NCBI GenBank assembly: GCA_900318765.1
Contig: ONLX01000129.1
Span: 1 to 41,885, forward strand
From: an uncultured Eubacteriales bacterium
GTDB taxonomy: Bacteria > Bacillota > Clostridia > Christensenellales > CAG-138
Direction: 5' to 3'
DNA: 41,885 bases
Every line of letters begins with the position of its first letter. The stretch's first letter is position 1. The position numbers were made by a program, and so were the translations under genes. Shown in pieces: positions 25,511 to 33,616 of the stretch. The notes below the pieces were generated by a model. It worked only from the letters and a program-made list of their open reading frames with translations. It did not search any database and was not told the DNA's origin.

Positions 25511-27163
25511 ATGATCAGCGCATATCCGCGCCCGCAATTTCGCAGGGACAGTTATTTCTGCCTGAACGGCACATGGGAGTTTGCCGTTTCTGCCTCCGAT
25601 ACAATTCCCGCCAAGTTTCCGGAGTCCATCTGCGTCCCCTATCCGCCTGAAGCGCCGCTTTCCGGAATCGGACGGCGGATCGGGCAGGACGAGACGATGT
25701 TCTACCGGCGCACCTTCTCTCTTCCGGAGAACTTCTCCAAGGGGCGGATTCTTCTGCACTTCGGAGCGGTCGATCAAAAATGCGAAGTGTTTTTGAACGG
25801 ACGTTCCATCGGAACGCACGAGGGTGGCTATCTTCCGTTCACGTTTGACATTACGGATCAGTTGCTAATGGAAAACGTGCTGATCGTGCAGGCGAAGGAT
25901 CCGTTGGATCATGCATATCCCTGGGGTAAGCAGCGCGTGAAAAACGGCGGGATGTGGTACACGCCCTTTTCCGGCATCTGGCAGACGGTCTGGATCGAAA
26001 GTGTTCCGAGATCGTATTTGCGTTCCCTGCGAATTACGCCTGCGCTCGATCGGATCCGATTGGAACTGTTCCCAAATGAGCCTTCCGTCCGAGCAGAGAC
26101 CGAGCTGACCGTTGAAACGCCGGACGGTCCGCTGCATTGGACCTTTTCGGAATCCGTTGTGACGGTTCCGATTCCCAATCCCATCCTGTGGACGCCGGAG
26201 AACCCGCATCTCTACCGCATAACCATCCGGTACGGTGAGGACGTTGTTGCCGGTTATTTTGCGCTGCGCACGCTGTCGATCGGCACGGTTGACGGGATTC
26301 CCCGCATCCTGCTGAACGGCAAACCGTATTTTTTCCATGGGTTGCTGGATCAGGGGTATTGGCAGGACGGTCTATGCCTGCCGCCGGACGATGACGGTTA
26401 CGAGCGGGATGTTCGCTATGCAAAGTCGCTCGGATTCAATATGCTGCGGAAGCATATCCGCATCGAACCGCTGCCCTTTTATGAAGCGTGCGATCGGCTC
26501 GGAATGATCGTGTTTCAGGATTTTGTAAACAACGGTCCGTATCGGTATCTTCGCGATACCGTACTGCCCACGATCGGTTTTGTAAAGGCAAACGACCTCA
26601 GACGCCGCCTAACGGATCGGACAAAGACGATCTTCAAGAACACGTTGGCCGGGACGGTGCATCATCTTTACAACTGTCCCTGTATCGCGTATTGGACGAT
26701 TTTCAACGAAGGTTGGGGGCAATTCAATTCGGACGGCATGTATGCGTTGCTGCAATCGCTCGACGAAACGCGCATCATCGATTCCACGTCCGGTTGGTTC
26801 TGGCAATCGGAATCCGATGTGGACAGCTATCATCTCTACTTCAAGCCACTCACGCAGTTCGGCGGAAAGCGTCCGCTCGTGCTCTCCGAGTTCGGGGGCT
26901 ACTCACACAGCGGGAACGGTAAGCAGTACGGATACAAATTTTTTGAAACGAAGGAAGCTTATCGCAGCGCGATCATCTCGCTCTATGAATCCAATATTAT
27001 CCCTGCCGTGAAAAAAGGTCTTTGCGCCGCAGTTTACACACAGCTGTCCGATATCGAGGAGGAGCAGAACGGTCTGATTTCCTATGACCGATCCGAGCAG
27101 AAGGTGGACGCGGCCAGGATGCGTTTGCTTGCCCAAAAACTGCGGATCGAACCGTACGAATGA
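25511..27163 (+). CDS. Glycoside hydrolase family 2 (beta-galactosidase-like)
   Basis: 550 residues, short for GH2. An N-terminal jelly-roll sugar-binding domain (about 10-165; FHFGAVDQ-type strand LLHFGAVDQKCEVFLNG) is followed by an Ig-like domain (about 165-255). The TIM barrel (about 260-550) has the acid/base Glu400 in FNEGWG and the nucleophile Glu460 in VLSEFGG. No signal peptide, so it acts on imported oligosaccharides. The partner galM suggests a beta-galactoside, but beta-glucuronide or beta-mannoside is possible. Ribosome site AAGGAG. It ends 4 bases from the convergent HAD gene with no terminator visible. Confidence 0.9.
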   Translation: MISAYPRPQFRRDSYFCLNGTWEFAVSASDTIPAKFPESICVPYPPEAPLSGIGRRIGQDETMFYRRTFSLPENFSKGRILLHFGAVDQKCEVFLNGRSIGTHEGGYLPFTFDITDQLLMENVLIVQAKDPLDHAYPWGKQRVKNGGMWYTPFSGIWQTVWIESVPRSYLRSLRITPALDRIRLELFPNEPSVRAETELTVETPDGPLHWTFSESVVTVPIPNPILWTPENPHLYRITIRYGEDVVAGYFALRTLSIGTVDGIPRILLNGKPYFFHGLLDQGYWQDGLCLPPDDDGYERDVRYAKSLGFNMLRKHIRIEPLPFYEACDRLGMIVFQDFVNNGPYRYLRDTVLPTIGFVKANDLRRRLTDRTKTIFKNTLAGTVHHLYNCPCIAYWTIFNEGWGQFNSDGMYALLQSLDETRIIDSTSGWFWQSESDVDSYHLYFKPLTQFGGKRPLVLSEFGGYSHSGNGKQYGYKFFETKEAYRSAIISLYESNIIPAVKKGLCAAVYTQLSDIEEEQNGLISYDRSEQKVDAARMRLLAQKLRIEPYE

Positions 27164-27167
27164 TGCT

Positions 27168-27788
27168 TCAGAACAAATCACATAGCTCCGAAAGCGCGGC
27201 AATCGTATACGCGGGAACCTCATCCAACGTGCGAGGCTCATGATATGCACCGAGCCCACGCAGAATGCGAACGGTGTGCATTCCCAATCGGTTGGCCGGC
27301 GCAATGTCGTTGTCCAGTCGGTCACCGATCATCGCCGCGTTCTGCGCCGAGCAGTGCGCCTGTTGCAGTGCATAGCGGAAGATCGCAGGGTCCGGTTTGG
27401 CAACACCCGTTTCCGCAGAAGCGACGATCTGCGAAAAGCAGGTAATCAAGTTCCATCCTGCAAGGCGCTGCTCCGTTCCCGGATTCTGGTTGGCGATCAC
27501 GCCGAGCCGATACCCGCGCCGTTTTAGTTCGTTCAATGTCGGCGCTGCGTCGGGATAAGGCACCTCTTCTTCGCTGTGCCACGGTGCCTTTTTCAATTGG
27601 AAATACGCAATGGCCGCTTCGTCCCCCGGGAGGCCCCGCCGAATCATCTCAAAGCGTTTTTTGCAATACGCCTCTTTGGAAATGTTCGTTCCGGCGATCA
27701 TCTCGCGAATTCGGCGGGCGTCCGCTTTCGTTTCATCGATCAGTGTGGAGCCTAAGTCAAAAAAGATCCATTCGATTGTTTGCAGCAT
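27168..27788 (-). CDS. HAD-superfamily hydrolase with D-x-G-x-T motif I
   Basis: 206 residues, cap type I. Motif I is FFDLGSTL: Asp11 is the nucleophile, but the second acidic residue (usual D-x-D) is Gly13. Motif II serine/asparagine region is VIANQNPG, motif III lysine is GVAKPDP, and motif IV is MIGDRLDNDI. Most HAD phosphatases need the second Asp as acid, so the activity may be altered or of the dehalogenase-like kind. The start at 27788 has AAGGA upstream. Its stop is tail to tail with GH2. Substrate unknown. Confidence 0.85.
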   Translation of the reverse strand: MLQTIEWIFFDLGSTLIDETKADARRIREMIAGTNISKEAYCKKRFEMIRRGLPGDEAAIAYFQLKKAPWHSEEEVPYPDAAPTLNELKRRGYRLGVIANQNPGTEQRLAGWNLITCFSQIVASAETGVAKPDPAIFRYALQQAHCSAQNAAMIGDRLDNDIAPANRLGMHTVRILRGLGAYHEPRTLDEVPAYTIAALSELCDLF

Positions 27789-27828
27789 GATGGGAGTCCT
27801 TTTTTCAGAAGAATCGTCGTTGCAATGG

Positions 27829-27859
27829 AAAACACAGCCCGAAATTGCGGCTGTGTTTT
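27829..27859 (-). terminator. Terminator after the CBS-domain gene
   Basis: AAAACACAGCC/GGCTGTGTTTT, eleven base pairs; on the minus strand the T-run forms the end of the stem. It lies 25 bases beyond the CBS stop and upstream of the HAD gene. Confidence 0.75.
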
Positions 27860-27884
27860 GGTCGTTCTCTCAAAAGAGAATTTG

Positions 27885-28298
27885 TTACGCATCCTTGATG
27901 CGCTCCCAATAGTTGTCGATATAGTACCTCATGATTGCCTTCCTCGTCACAATCCCGATAAACATTCCGCGATCATCGACAACAGGTACAAAATTCTGGT
28001 TCGTAGCCGTTCTCAGAAGGTCTTCCAACCCGGTCATGACCGTGACCGGCGGGTTGAAGTCCGTTCGCATGACGGAGAGCATCGGAATGGTTTCCCACTC
28101 TTTGGAATTCTCGGTTTTCAAAATCCCGCGAAGCAGGTCTCCCTCCGAAACGCTGCCGATGTAGTACCCCTGTTCGTCGATCACCGGGACGGCCGACCGG
28201 CCGGATGCGTTCAGTTTCTCGATTGCCTGACGAAGCGTGAAGTCTTTCTCGAGGACGCAAACATCGCACTTCGGCGTAAGAAAAAACAGAAGATTCAT
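27885..28298 (-). CDS. Two-CBS-domain protein
   Basis: 137 residues, made of two CBS motifs and little else. CBS1 is about 10-65 (TLRQAIEKLNASGRSAVPVIDEQGYYIGSVSEGDLL) and CBS2 about 78-132 (VTVMTGLEDLLRTATNQNFVPVVDDRGMFIGIVTRKAIMRYY). Such pairs bind adenine nucleotides and often act as sensors. No enzyme domain is attached and no partner is adjacent. AAGGAG before the ATG; own promoter and terminator. Confidence 0.93.
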   Translation of the reverse strand: MNLLFFLTPKCDVCVLEKDFTLRQAIEKLNASGRSAVPVIDEQGYYIGSVSEGDLLRGILKTENSKEWETIPMLSVMRTDFNPPVTVMTGLEDLLRTATNQNFVPVVDDRGMFIGIVTRKAIMRYYIDNYWERIKDA

Positions 28299-28325
28299 TG
28301 CATGCTCCTTTCTGTTTCTGTTGGT

Positions 28326-28354
28326 ATTATACCAAAACTTTACAAAAGAAGCAA
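28326..28354 (-). promoter_or_regulatory. Sigma-A promoter of the CBS gene
   Basis: Minus strand: TTGCTT (28354-28349), 17 bases, TATAAT (28331-28326). Confidence 0.78.
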
Positions 28355-28390
28355 CCGTTTCGGAAACTCTTCACGGGATTGTTACAATTG

Positions 28391-28424
28391 AATAAAAGCG
28401 GACTGCCGCCTTCGCAGCAGGCCG
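28391..28424 (-). terminator. Terminator after the galactokinase-family gene
   Basis: A GC-rich imperfect stem of about 11 pairs (28399-28409 with 28414-28424, four-base loop), followed on the minus strand by CTTTTATT. Confidence 0.65.
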
Positions 28425-28441
28425 TTCTTTCAAGAATCCTC

Positions 28442-29623
28442 TCACAGGCTGACCATCGTTCCGCCTTCCTGCCGGACATTCAGTACATGGCAGCACCCCG
28501 CGCCGAGAATGTGTTCCAGTTCTTTGCGGAACGAGTCCAATTGCTCATTCGGAACGAATGCCTGGATGGTTCCGGCAAATCCGCCGCCGTGAACGCGATA
28601 TGCGCCCTTGCCGGCAAGCAGCTGATCGGTCACCGCAAGCGCGACCGCCATGTTCTGGTGCCTCGTCTCTCCGTTCGGAACGACATTCTGCAGCAGATTC
28701 CAGGACGAGCGTCCCGAAGCCATGACTTCCGCAAAGTACGCGTCAAGATCGCCTGCCTGCAGCGCGGCAATCTCCCGCGTGACGCGATCGTTTTCCGCAA
28801 AAAAGTGCATCGCGCGCAGTGCGGCACGATCGCCGCAAACGTCCCGCACAACATTCAGCATCGAAAGAAAATCCGACTCGCTTACTTCCCGCAGGTATTC
28901 CTTTCCGAGCAGCGTTGCCACCGCCTTCATATCGCGCGGGATTGCCGCGTACTCATCGGTCAGATTCGCATGGTCCGCGCCGGAATCGATGATGCAGAGC
29001 GCATAACCGCTCTCCGCAAAATCGAATCGGATTCGTTCAATAACCGGATGGTCCGGATCGGCAAAATCGATTCCGATGATGCTGCCGACCGAGGACGCCA
29101 TCTGATCCATCAGCCCGCAGGGCTTCCCGAAGTACATGTTCTCGGCATACTGCGCAATCTTGGCAATCTCCACAGCGGAGACTGCGCCGCCTGCATACAG
29201 ATGGTTCAGTGCCGTTCCGATCATCACTTCAAACGCCGCCGAGCTTGAAAGCCCGCTTCCGGGCAGAACCGTGGAGCAGGCATAGGCGTCAAACCCGTTG
29301 ATCTTGTATCCCATCTGAACAAATCGCGCCGCAACTCCGCGAATCAGCGCAGCGGTTGTTCCCTGTTCATCCTTCTTGGGCAGCAGATCCTCCAATGAGA
29401 TTTTCACGAGCGGGTACCCCTCCGACTGCACGCAAATCTCCCGCCGATCATTCGGCGAAACCACAGCCGTCGTCACCAGATCCACCGCAGCCGCAAGCAC
29501 GCGGCCGTGCTGATGGTCGGTATGGTTTCCGCCGAGTTCCGTACGCCCCGGCGCAGTCGCAAGATAAAGCGGTGACCTTCCGAAAATTTCCTCAAACCGT
29601 GCAATCAATCGTTCCTGTTCCAT
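28442..29623 (-). CDS. galK: Galactokinase-family (GHMP) sugar kinase
   Basis: 393 residues, normal length. Motif 1 is APGRTELGGNHTDHQHG at 24-40, motif 2 LPGSGLSSSAAFEV (the ATP loop) and motif 3 YRVHGGGFAGTIQAFV near the end. The first motif departs from the textbook GRVNLIGEHTDY, with Gly-Asn in place of Gly-Glu. The start at 29623 is favoured because an upstream in-frame ATG is part of the -10 box. It would phosphorylate galactose in the cytoplasm, fitting galM/GH2 nearby. No galT or galE is in the window. Substrate specificity is inferred. Confidence 0.87.
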   Translation of the reverse strand: MEQERLIARFEEIFGRSPLYLATAPGRTELGGNHTDHQHGRVLAAAVDLVTTAVVSPNDRREICVQSEGYPLVKISLEDLLPKKDEQGTTAALIRGVAARFVQMGYKINGFDAYACSTVLPGSGLSSSAAFEVMIGTALNHLYAGGAVSAVEIAKIAQYAENMYFGKPCGLMDQMASSVGSIIGIDFADPDHPVIERIRFDFAESGYALCIIDSGADHANLTDEYAAIPRDMKAVATLLGKEYLREVSESDFLSMLNVVRDVCGDRAALRAMHFFAENDRVTREIAALQAGDLDAYFAEVMASGRSSWNLLQNVVPNGETRHQNMAVALAVTDQLLAGKGAYRVHGGGFAGTIQAFVPNEQLDSFRKELEHILGAGCCHVLNVRQEGGTMVSL

Positions 29624-29657
29624 ATTCCGATCATCCTCCCGCTGCTTTGATGATTTC

Positions 29658-29686
29658 ATGATACCCCATCCGGTTTCGTTCGTCAA
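29658..29686 (-). promoter_or_regulatory. Sigma-A promoter of the galactokinase-family gene
   Basis: Minus strand: TTGACG (29686-29681), 17 bases, TATCAT (29663-29658). It fixes the start codon at 29623, with a GGGAGG ribosome site in between. Confidence 0.82.
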
Positions 29687-29813
29687 TCCCGCAACACGGA
29701 TTTTTCAAAAAGGAACCGGTCGATTTTACACGACGAGCTCTGTGCAACCGAGAGTGGATTGCGATCATTTTGAAAACACATTTTGAATTTTACATTTTTT
29801 TGAAAAAAGGGGA

Positions 29814-29841
29814 TGTCAATTCTTTGCTTTTGTGTTATGAT
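29814..29841 (+). promoter_or_regulatory. Possible promoter of hpf
   Basis: TATGAT at 29836-29841, 45 bases before the ATG. The best -35 is TGTCAA at 29814-29819 with a 16-base spacer, which is poor. hpf is often under stationary-phase or stress control, so another sigma factor is possible. Confidence 0.4.
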
Positions 29842-29886
29842 ACAGATGACACATGAAACAGACTGTGTCAGAAGGAGTGAAGCAAT

Positions 29887-30408
29887 ATGCGTATTTCGAT
29901 TAGCGGAAAGAATTTGGAGATCTCCTCCTACATGCGTGAGGTCGCCGAGAAAAAGTTGTCCAAACTGGATCGGTACTTCCCGCAGGACACCGAAGCGCAG
30001 GTCACCCTCTCCGTGGAAAAGAGCCGTCACATCGTGGAAGTTACCATTCCGCATGGCAACCGGCTGATCCGCGCAGAAGAAGTTTCGACCGATATGTATG
30101 CTTCTCTGGACAATGTGCTGGACAAATTGGAAAAGCAGATCGTCCACCATCGCACACGGCTCGAAAAGGGACTTCGTCAGGATGCGTTCATCGGACTTCC
30201 GGTTGAAGAGGAAGACGAGGAGCGCGGTCCGCACATTGTGCGCTACAAGTCGTTCCCGTTCAAGCCGATGAGTGAAGAGGAAGCCATGCTGCAGATCGAA
30301 CTGCTCGGCCACGCATTCTTCGTTTTCGAGAATGCGGAAACGGGTGACGTCAATGTGCTTTATAAGCGCAAGGATGGGAACTTCGGCCTGATCGAGCCGG
30401 CAAAATAA
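29887..30408 (+). CDS. hpf: Ribosome hibernation promoting factor, long form
   Basis: 173 residues. The N-terminal S30AE domain (1-100) begins MRISISGKNLEISSYMREVAEKKLSKLDRYF. The C-terminal dimerisation domain (about 115-173) has VVRYKSFPFKPMSEEEAMLQIELLGHAFFVF-type residues and YKRKDGNFGLIEP. Long HPF dimerises 70S ribosomes to 100S in stationary phase. Ribosome site AAGGAG. A perfect hairpin follows the stop. Confidence 0.95.
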   Translation: MRISISGKNLEISSYMREVAEKKLSKLDRYFPQDTEAQVTLSVEKSRHIVEVTIPHGNRLIRAEEVSTDMYASLDNVLDKLEKQIVHHRTRLEKGLRQDAFIGLPVEEEDEERGPHIVRYKSFPFKPMSEEEAMLQIELLGHAFFVFENAETGDVNVLYKRKDGNFGLIEPAK

Positions 30409-30419
30409 TCGCTCCGAAC

Positions 30420-30451
30420 GAATGCTCTGCAGGGCAACCTGCAGAGCATTC
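30420..30451 (+). other. Perfect 14-bp hairpin with GCAA loop after hpf
   Basis: GAATGCTCTGCAGG (30420-30433), GCAA, CCTGCAGAGCATTC (30438-30451). The next bases are CTATTCATAAATC, with no T-run, so it is a poor intrinsic terminator. It probably separates or stabilises hpf mRNA from the lipoprotein gene. Confidence 0.8.
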
Positions 30452-30482
30452 CTATTCATAAATCAAAAAGGAGAACCCACAC

Positions 30483-31331
30483 ATGAAACGATTGTTATCC
30501 GCGCTGCTCTGCATTCTGATGCTTTTTGCCTTCGGCTGCAGTACAAGGAACGAGACTTCCGATGATCCGAATCTCGGCGTCTATAAAGCAACAACCATGG
30601 AATACCTCGGCGTAACAATCGACGCAGCAGAGCTATTTGAAGAAGGTTTTTCGGTCGAGCTGAAACCAAACGGAAAATGCGTTCTGAAAGCGGACGGTGA
30701 ATCCAGTTCCGGAAAATGGTCGCTAAGCGGCAATCAGTTTACGCTGCAGGGCGGCGGCTTGGACTGTACGGGAACGTTGGAGAACGGTCAGATTCATCTG
30801 CAATACGATGAAGACGTCGTCATCACGCTTGTCAACGAATCCTATCCCGCCCCGGAGCAAATTGCTCCGGCCGTTGCAGAGTCTGCAGAAGCCCCGGCGC
30901 TTTCTGAGAGCCCTGCCTCCCCCGCCCCGGACGCTTCCGAGGCCGAGCAATTGATCGGCAATGCAATTCTTCTGAATTACATGAATGTTGCCATCACGGA
31001 GTTCTATATCTCCGATGATCCGGACGATTGGGGCGATTGTCTTTTGAAAGATGGAGAAACGATTGAGGCAAAAACGGAGGATCAAATCGCGTTCTACCCG
31101 ATCTGGTTTGATGAGATCAGCGGTGCTCCCGGCAAGTATGACGTAGGTCTTTACGATGCCGAGAAATGGAATTATGATTTCTATGACGTCACCATTGAAA
31201 CGGGCGATTATCTGATGGTTATGCCTCCGGAGGATGGCTATGCCGTTCTGCAGGTCGTTCATGCAGACGGAATGTTTGATCTATATCACGGAGAGTATTA
31301 CCTAGGTGAAACCCCCTCGGACTCCGATTGA
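30483..31331 (+). CDS. Two-domain lipoprotein of unknown function
   Basis: 282 residues. Signal peptide with lipobox LFAFGC (Cys19). Domain 1 (about 33-118) is a small beta-barrel-like unit (GVYKATTMEYLGVTIDAAELFEEGFSVELKPNGKCVLKADGESSSGKWSLSGNQFTLQ) seen in Clostridial lipoproteins. An Ala/Pro/Glu linker follows (about 120-155). Domain 2 (about 157-270) has ITEFYISDDPDDWGDCLL and YDVGLYDAEKWNYDFYDVTI, a pattern I recall from other secreted proteins without a settled function. It should sit on the outer face of the membrane. AAGGAG precedes the ATG; a shared transcript with hpf is possible. Confidence 0.85.
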   Translation: MKRLLSALLCILMLFAFGCSTRNETSDDPNLGVYKATTMEYLGVTIDAAELFEEGFSVELKPNGKCVLKADGESSSGKWSLSGNQFTLQGGGLDCTGTLENGQIHLQYDEDVVITLVNESYPAPEQIAPAVAESAEAPALSESPASPAPDASEAEQLIGNAILLNYMNVAITEFYISDDPDDWGDCLLKDGETIEAKTEDQIAFYPIWFDEISGAPGKYDVGLYDAEKWNYDFYDVTIETGDYLMVMPPEDGYAVLQVVHADGMFDLYHGEYYLGETPSDSD

Positions 31332-31354
31332 GCCGAAACCCGGTCCTGAAACGC

Positions 31355-31386
31355 AAAAGGCGGCGAGATGCTTCTCGCCGCCTATT
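31355..31386. terminator. Bidirectional terminator between lipoprotein gene and tsaD
   Basis: GGCGGCGAGA/TCTCGCCGCC (31359-31368 and 31373-31382), TGCT loop. Plus strand is followed by TATTTTAT, minus strand by TTTTGC, so it can serve both converging transcripts. Confidence 0.85.
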
Positions 31387-31401
31387 TTATATGTTTTTGA
31401 T

Positions 31402-32451
31402 TCAGCAAATCGGAAGATATGGCGTTGCGTTGAGGTCGAGATCGGACAGATGTCCGTTCATCAATAGATAGTAGCCCGCCGAGCCGATCATGGCAGCATT
31501 GTCGGTACAGTATCTGAAATCCGGGCAACAGAATCGAATGCCCTTCTGTTCGCACTTCCTTTGCAGCATCCCGCGCAGATTGCGGTTGGCGGAAACGCCG
31601 CCCGCCAGGGCAAGCGTTCCGTCCGCTGCGCGAACGGCTTTGTCCGAAAGAATCGAATTGACCGCATACTGAAAGCTTGCCGCAACGTCGGCGCGATTGA
31701 CGGGCTCTCCCTTCTGCTCCGCCGTGTGCAGCGTATTGATAACCGCCGTCTTGAGCCCCGAAAAACTCATGTCGAATCCATCGCCCTCATTGAATGCGGA
31801 ATGGAACCGGATCGCTTTCGGATCCCCATCCTTTGCAAGCTTTTCAAGTTCCGGACCGCCCGGATACGGAAGTCCGAGCACGCGCGCAACCTTATCAAAC
31901 GCTTCGCCCGCCGCGTCGTCCCGCGTACAGCCGATCAGTTCGCATCGATCGTACTTTGCAACGCGTACGATATGGCTGTGTCCGCCCGATGCAATCAAGC
32001 AGGTAAACGGCGGTTTCAGATCCGAAAACGTCAGATAATTGGCGGCGATATGGCCGAGGATATGATTCGTGCCGATCAAAGGAAGCCGATGCGACAACGC
32101 AAGCGCTTTTGCAAAGCTTACGCCGACCAACAGTGCGCCGACCAACCCCGGTCCGCAGGTTACGGCAACGCCATCGATCGTGTCCAGCGTCATCCCCGCA
32201 TCCGCAAGCGCCTGTTCCACTACAATCCCGATCTGGTCCACATGGTTTCGGCTCGCAAGTTCAGGTACGACGCCTCCGAACCTGCGATGCAGCGGAATCT
32301 GTGTGTAAACCACATTGGACAGCACGTCCCTCCCGTCTCGTACGACGGCGGCTGCTGTCTCATCGCAGGAGGTCTCAATCGATAGCAGCGTCGCATGACC
32401 GCTTTGCATCAACCCGGTCGCTCTTTGCTGCGCTTCTTCAAAATAGGTCAT
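31402..32451 (-). CDS. tsaD: tRNA threonylcarbamoyladenosine transferase TsaD
   Basis: 349 residues. The family opening LLSIETSCDETAAAVV begins at about residue 22, so there is an N-terminal extension of about 20 residues. Metal ligands His130 and His134 are in TNHILGHIAAN, and SGGHSHIV and SGLKTAV follow. It puts the threonylcarbamoyl group on A37 of ANN-decoding tRNAs, with TsaB and TsaE (not in the window). The start at 32451 has GAGG nine bases upstream; a later Met15 lacks one. It overlaps the DUF1461 gene by 14 bases. Confidence 0.94.
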   Translation of the reverse strand: MTYFEEAQQRATGLMQSGHATLLSIETSCDETAAAVVRDGRDVLSNVVYTQIPLHRRFGGVVPELASRNHVDQIGIVVEQALADAGMTLDTIDGVAVTCGPGLVGALLVGVSFAKALALSHRLPLIGTNHILGHIAANYLTFSDLKPPFTCLIASGGHSHIVRVAKYDRCELIGCTRDDAAGEAFDKVARVLGLPYPGGPELEKLAKDGDPKAIRFHSAFNEGDGFDMSFSGLKTAVINTLHTAEQKGEPVNRADVAASFQYAVNSILSDKAVRAADGTLALAGGVSANRNLRGMLQRKCEQKGIRFCCPDFRYCTDNAAMIGSAGYYLLMNGHLSDLDLNATPYLPIC

Positions 32452-33616
32452 GTTCAGGCGCCTCGTCTTCTTCCTCCGGTTCCGTCTTCAAAGTCAGATC
32501 GATTGGTTCAAAATCCGCAAAGGGAACCGACTGTTTTCGTGCCGATTTCTGTGTTTCCGCTGCTTCGGGTTTTGGGGCCGCAGGAAAACCTTCTTCCGAT
32601 TCTTCGGCCGGTTCATTTATTGGTTCCGGTTCGGTGGTTTTCTCCAAAGCTTCCTGTTCCAGTTCTTCGGGCGTCTTTCGAAGCTCTTCCATCAGCTTTT
32701 TCTTCTGTTCCAGAGAAGCGTTCTGCAGCCGGTGCTGCAAAACCAGATCCGGCGCATCCTCCACCGGCACGAACCGTTCCTCTTCCTCTACCACGCGTAC
32801 TTCCACAAGATCGCTGCCCGCCTGATCCAGACGTTTTCCGCGAAAATAGCAAATCAGCCCTACGCCGAGCAGCGCGACGATCTCGACGGCAAAAATGATT
32901 CCCGCGCGCAGCACAAGCGGCAAGAACAGCTCGTCCAGCATCCGGATCATTGCATAGTCCATGCCGAAAACCCAGTTCAAGCTGTTGTACGCTTCGAGCG
33001 TCATGCCCCCGGACAGAAAATCGATCAGCGAAGACGGGAAGATGATAAAGTGGAAGACCGTCCAGAAGCTGTTGAAATCTCCGATCGCCCAGAGCCCTGC
33101 AGCGAGGATCACCCCAGTAAATACAAGTGTCCCGATGAGCAATCCGGTTCCGATTGCGCGAAGCCGCGTATTCTTTTTCCCGAAGAAGATGATTCCGACA
33201 AGCAATCCGAGAGCAATCGCGATGGACAGAACGGCCATCACCGTCAGCGTGCTCCAGAGCGCACGCACCTCCTCCATATGGATGACCTCCTTCGGATGAT
33301 AGAAGAGATCGTCCACGTCCTCGCCGTTCATCCGCACGGAAACACGGATATCCGCCCGGTTCCCGCGCATATAGTCGAACAGCGCCTTGGTCGCGTACGA
33401 AAGATCGGGAATCGTCATCCCCATCTCCTGATCCGTACCGAGACGTGTATACTCATCCTCGATAAACTCGGTATCGTTCAGCATCGCGGACACGCCGAAA
33501 AAGCTGACGCCGAACAGCAGCAGCACAGCCGCCAGCGCAGCAAAGAACCGGATCGCTCCGGTCTTTGACTTTTTCGCAGTCGATTTGGTTTGTTTTTTTG
33601 CTTTTGTCTGTTTCAT
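32438..33616 (-). CDS. DUF1461 integral membrane protein with long acidic tail
   Basis: 392 residues. A Lys/Thr/Ser-rich N-terminus (1-20) and about five membrane helices (20-46, 125-147, 155-175, 188-210, 235-258) are present. The extracellular part after the first helix has TIPDLSYATKALFDYMRGNRADIRV, and FWTVFHFIIFPSSLIDFL is typical of the DUF1461/TIGR01906 family. The C-terminal 130 residues are charged and repetitive in Glu/Pro. Function unknown. It overlaps the kinase gene by four bases and tsaD by 14, so the three are coupled. Confidence 0.85.
   Translation of the reverse strand: MKQTKAKKQTKSTAKKSKTGAIRFFAALAAVLLLFGVSFFGVSAMLNDTEFIEDEYTRLGTDQEMGMTIPDLSYATKALFDYMRGNRADIRVSVRMNGEDVDDLFYHPKEVIHMEEVRALWSTLTVMAVLSIAIALGLLVGIIFFGKKNTRLRAIGTGLLIGTLVFTGVILAAGLWAIGDFNSFWTVFHFIIFPSSLIDFLSGGMTLEAYNSLNWVFGMDYAMIRMLDELFLPLVLRAGIIFAVEIVALLGVGLICYFRGKRLDQAGSDLVEVRVVEEEERFVPVEDAPDLVLQHRLQNASLEQKKKLMEELRKTPEELEQEALEKTTEPEPINEPAEESEEGFPAAPKPEAAETQKSARKQSVPFADFEPIDLTLKTEPEEEDEAPEHDLF

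Noticed and set aside
29650..29665. Upstream in-frame ATG for the galactokinase-family gene
   Set aside because: This ATG overlaps the -10 box TATCAT and would precede the transcription start.
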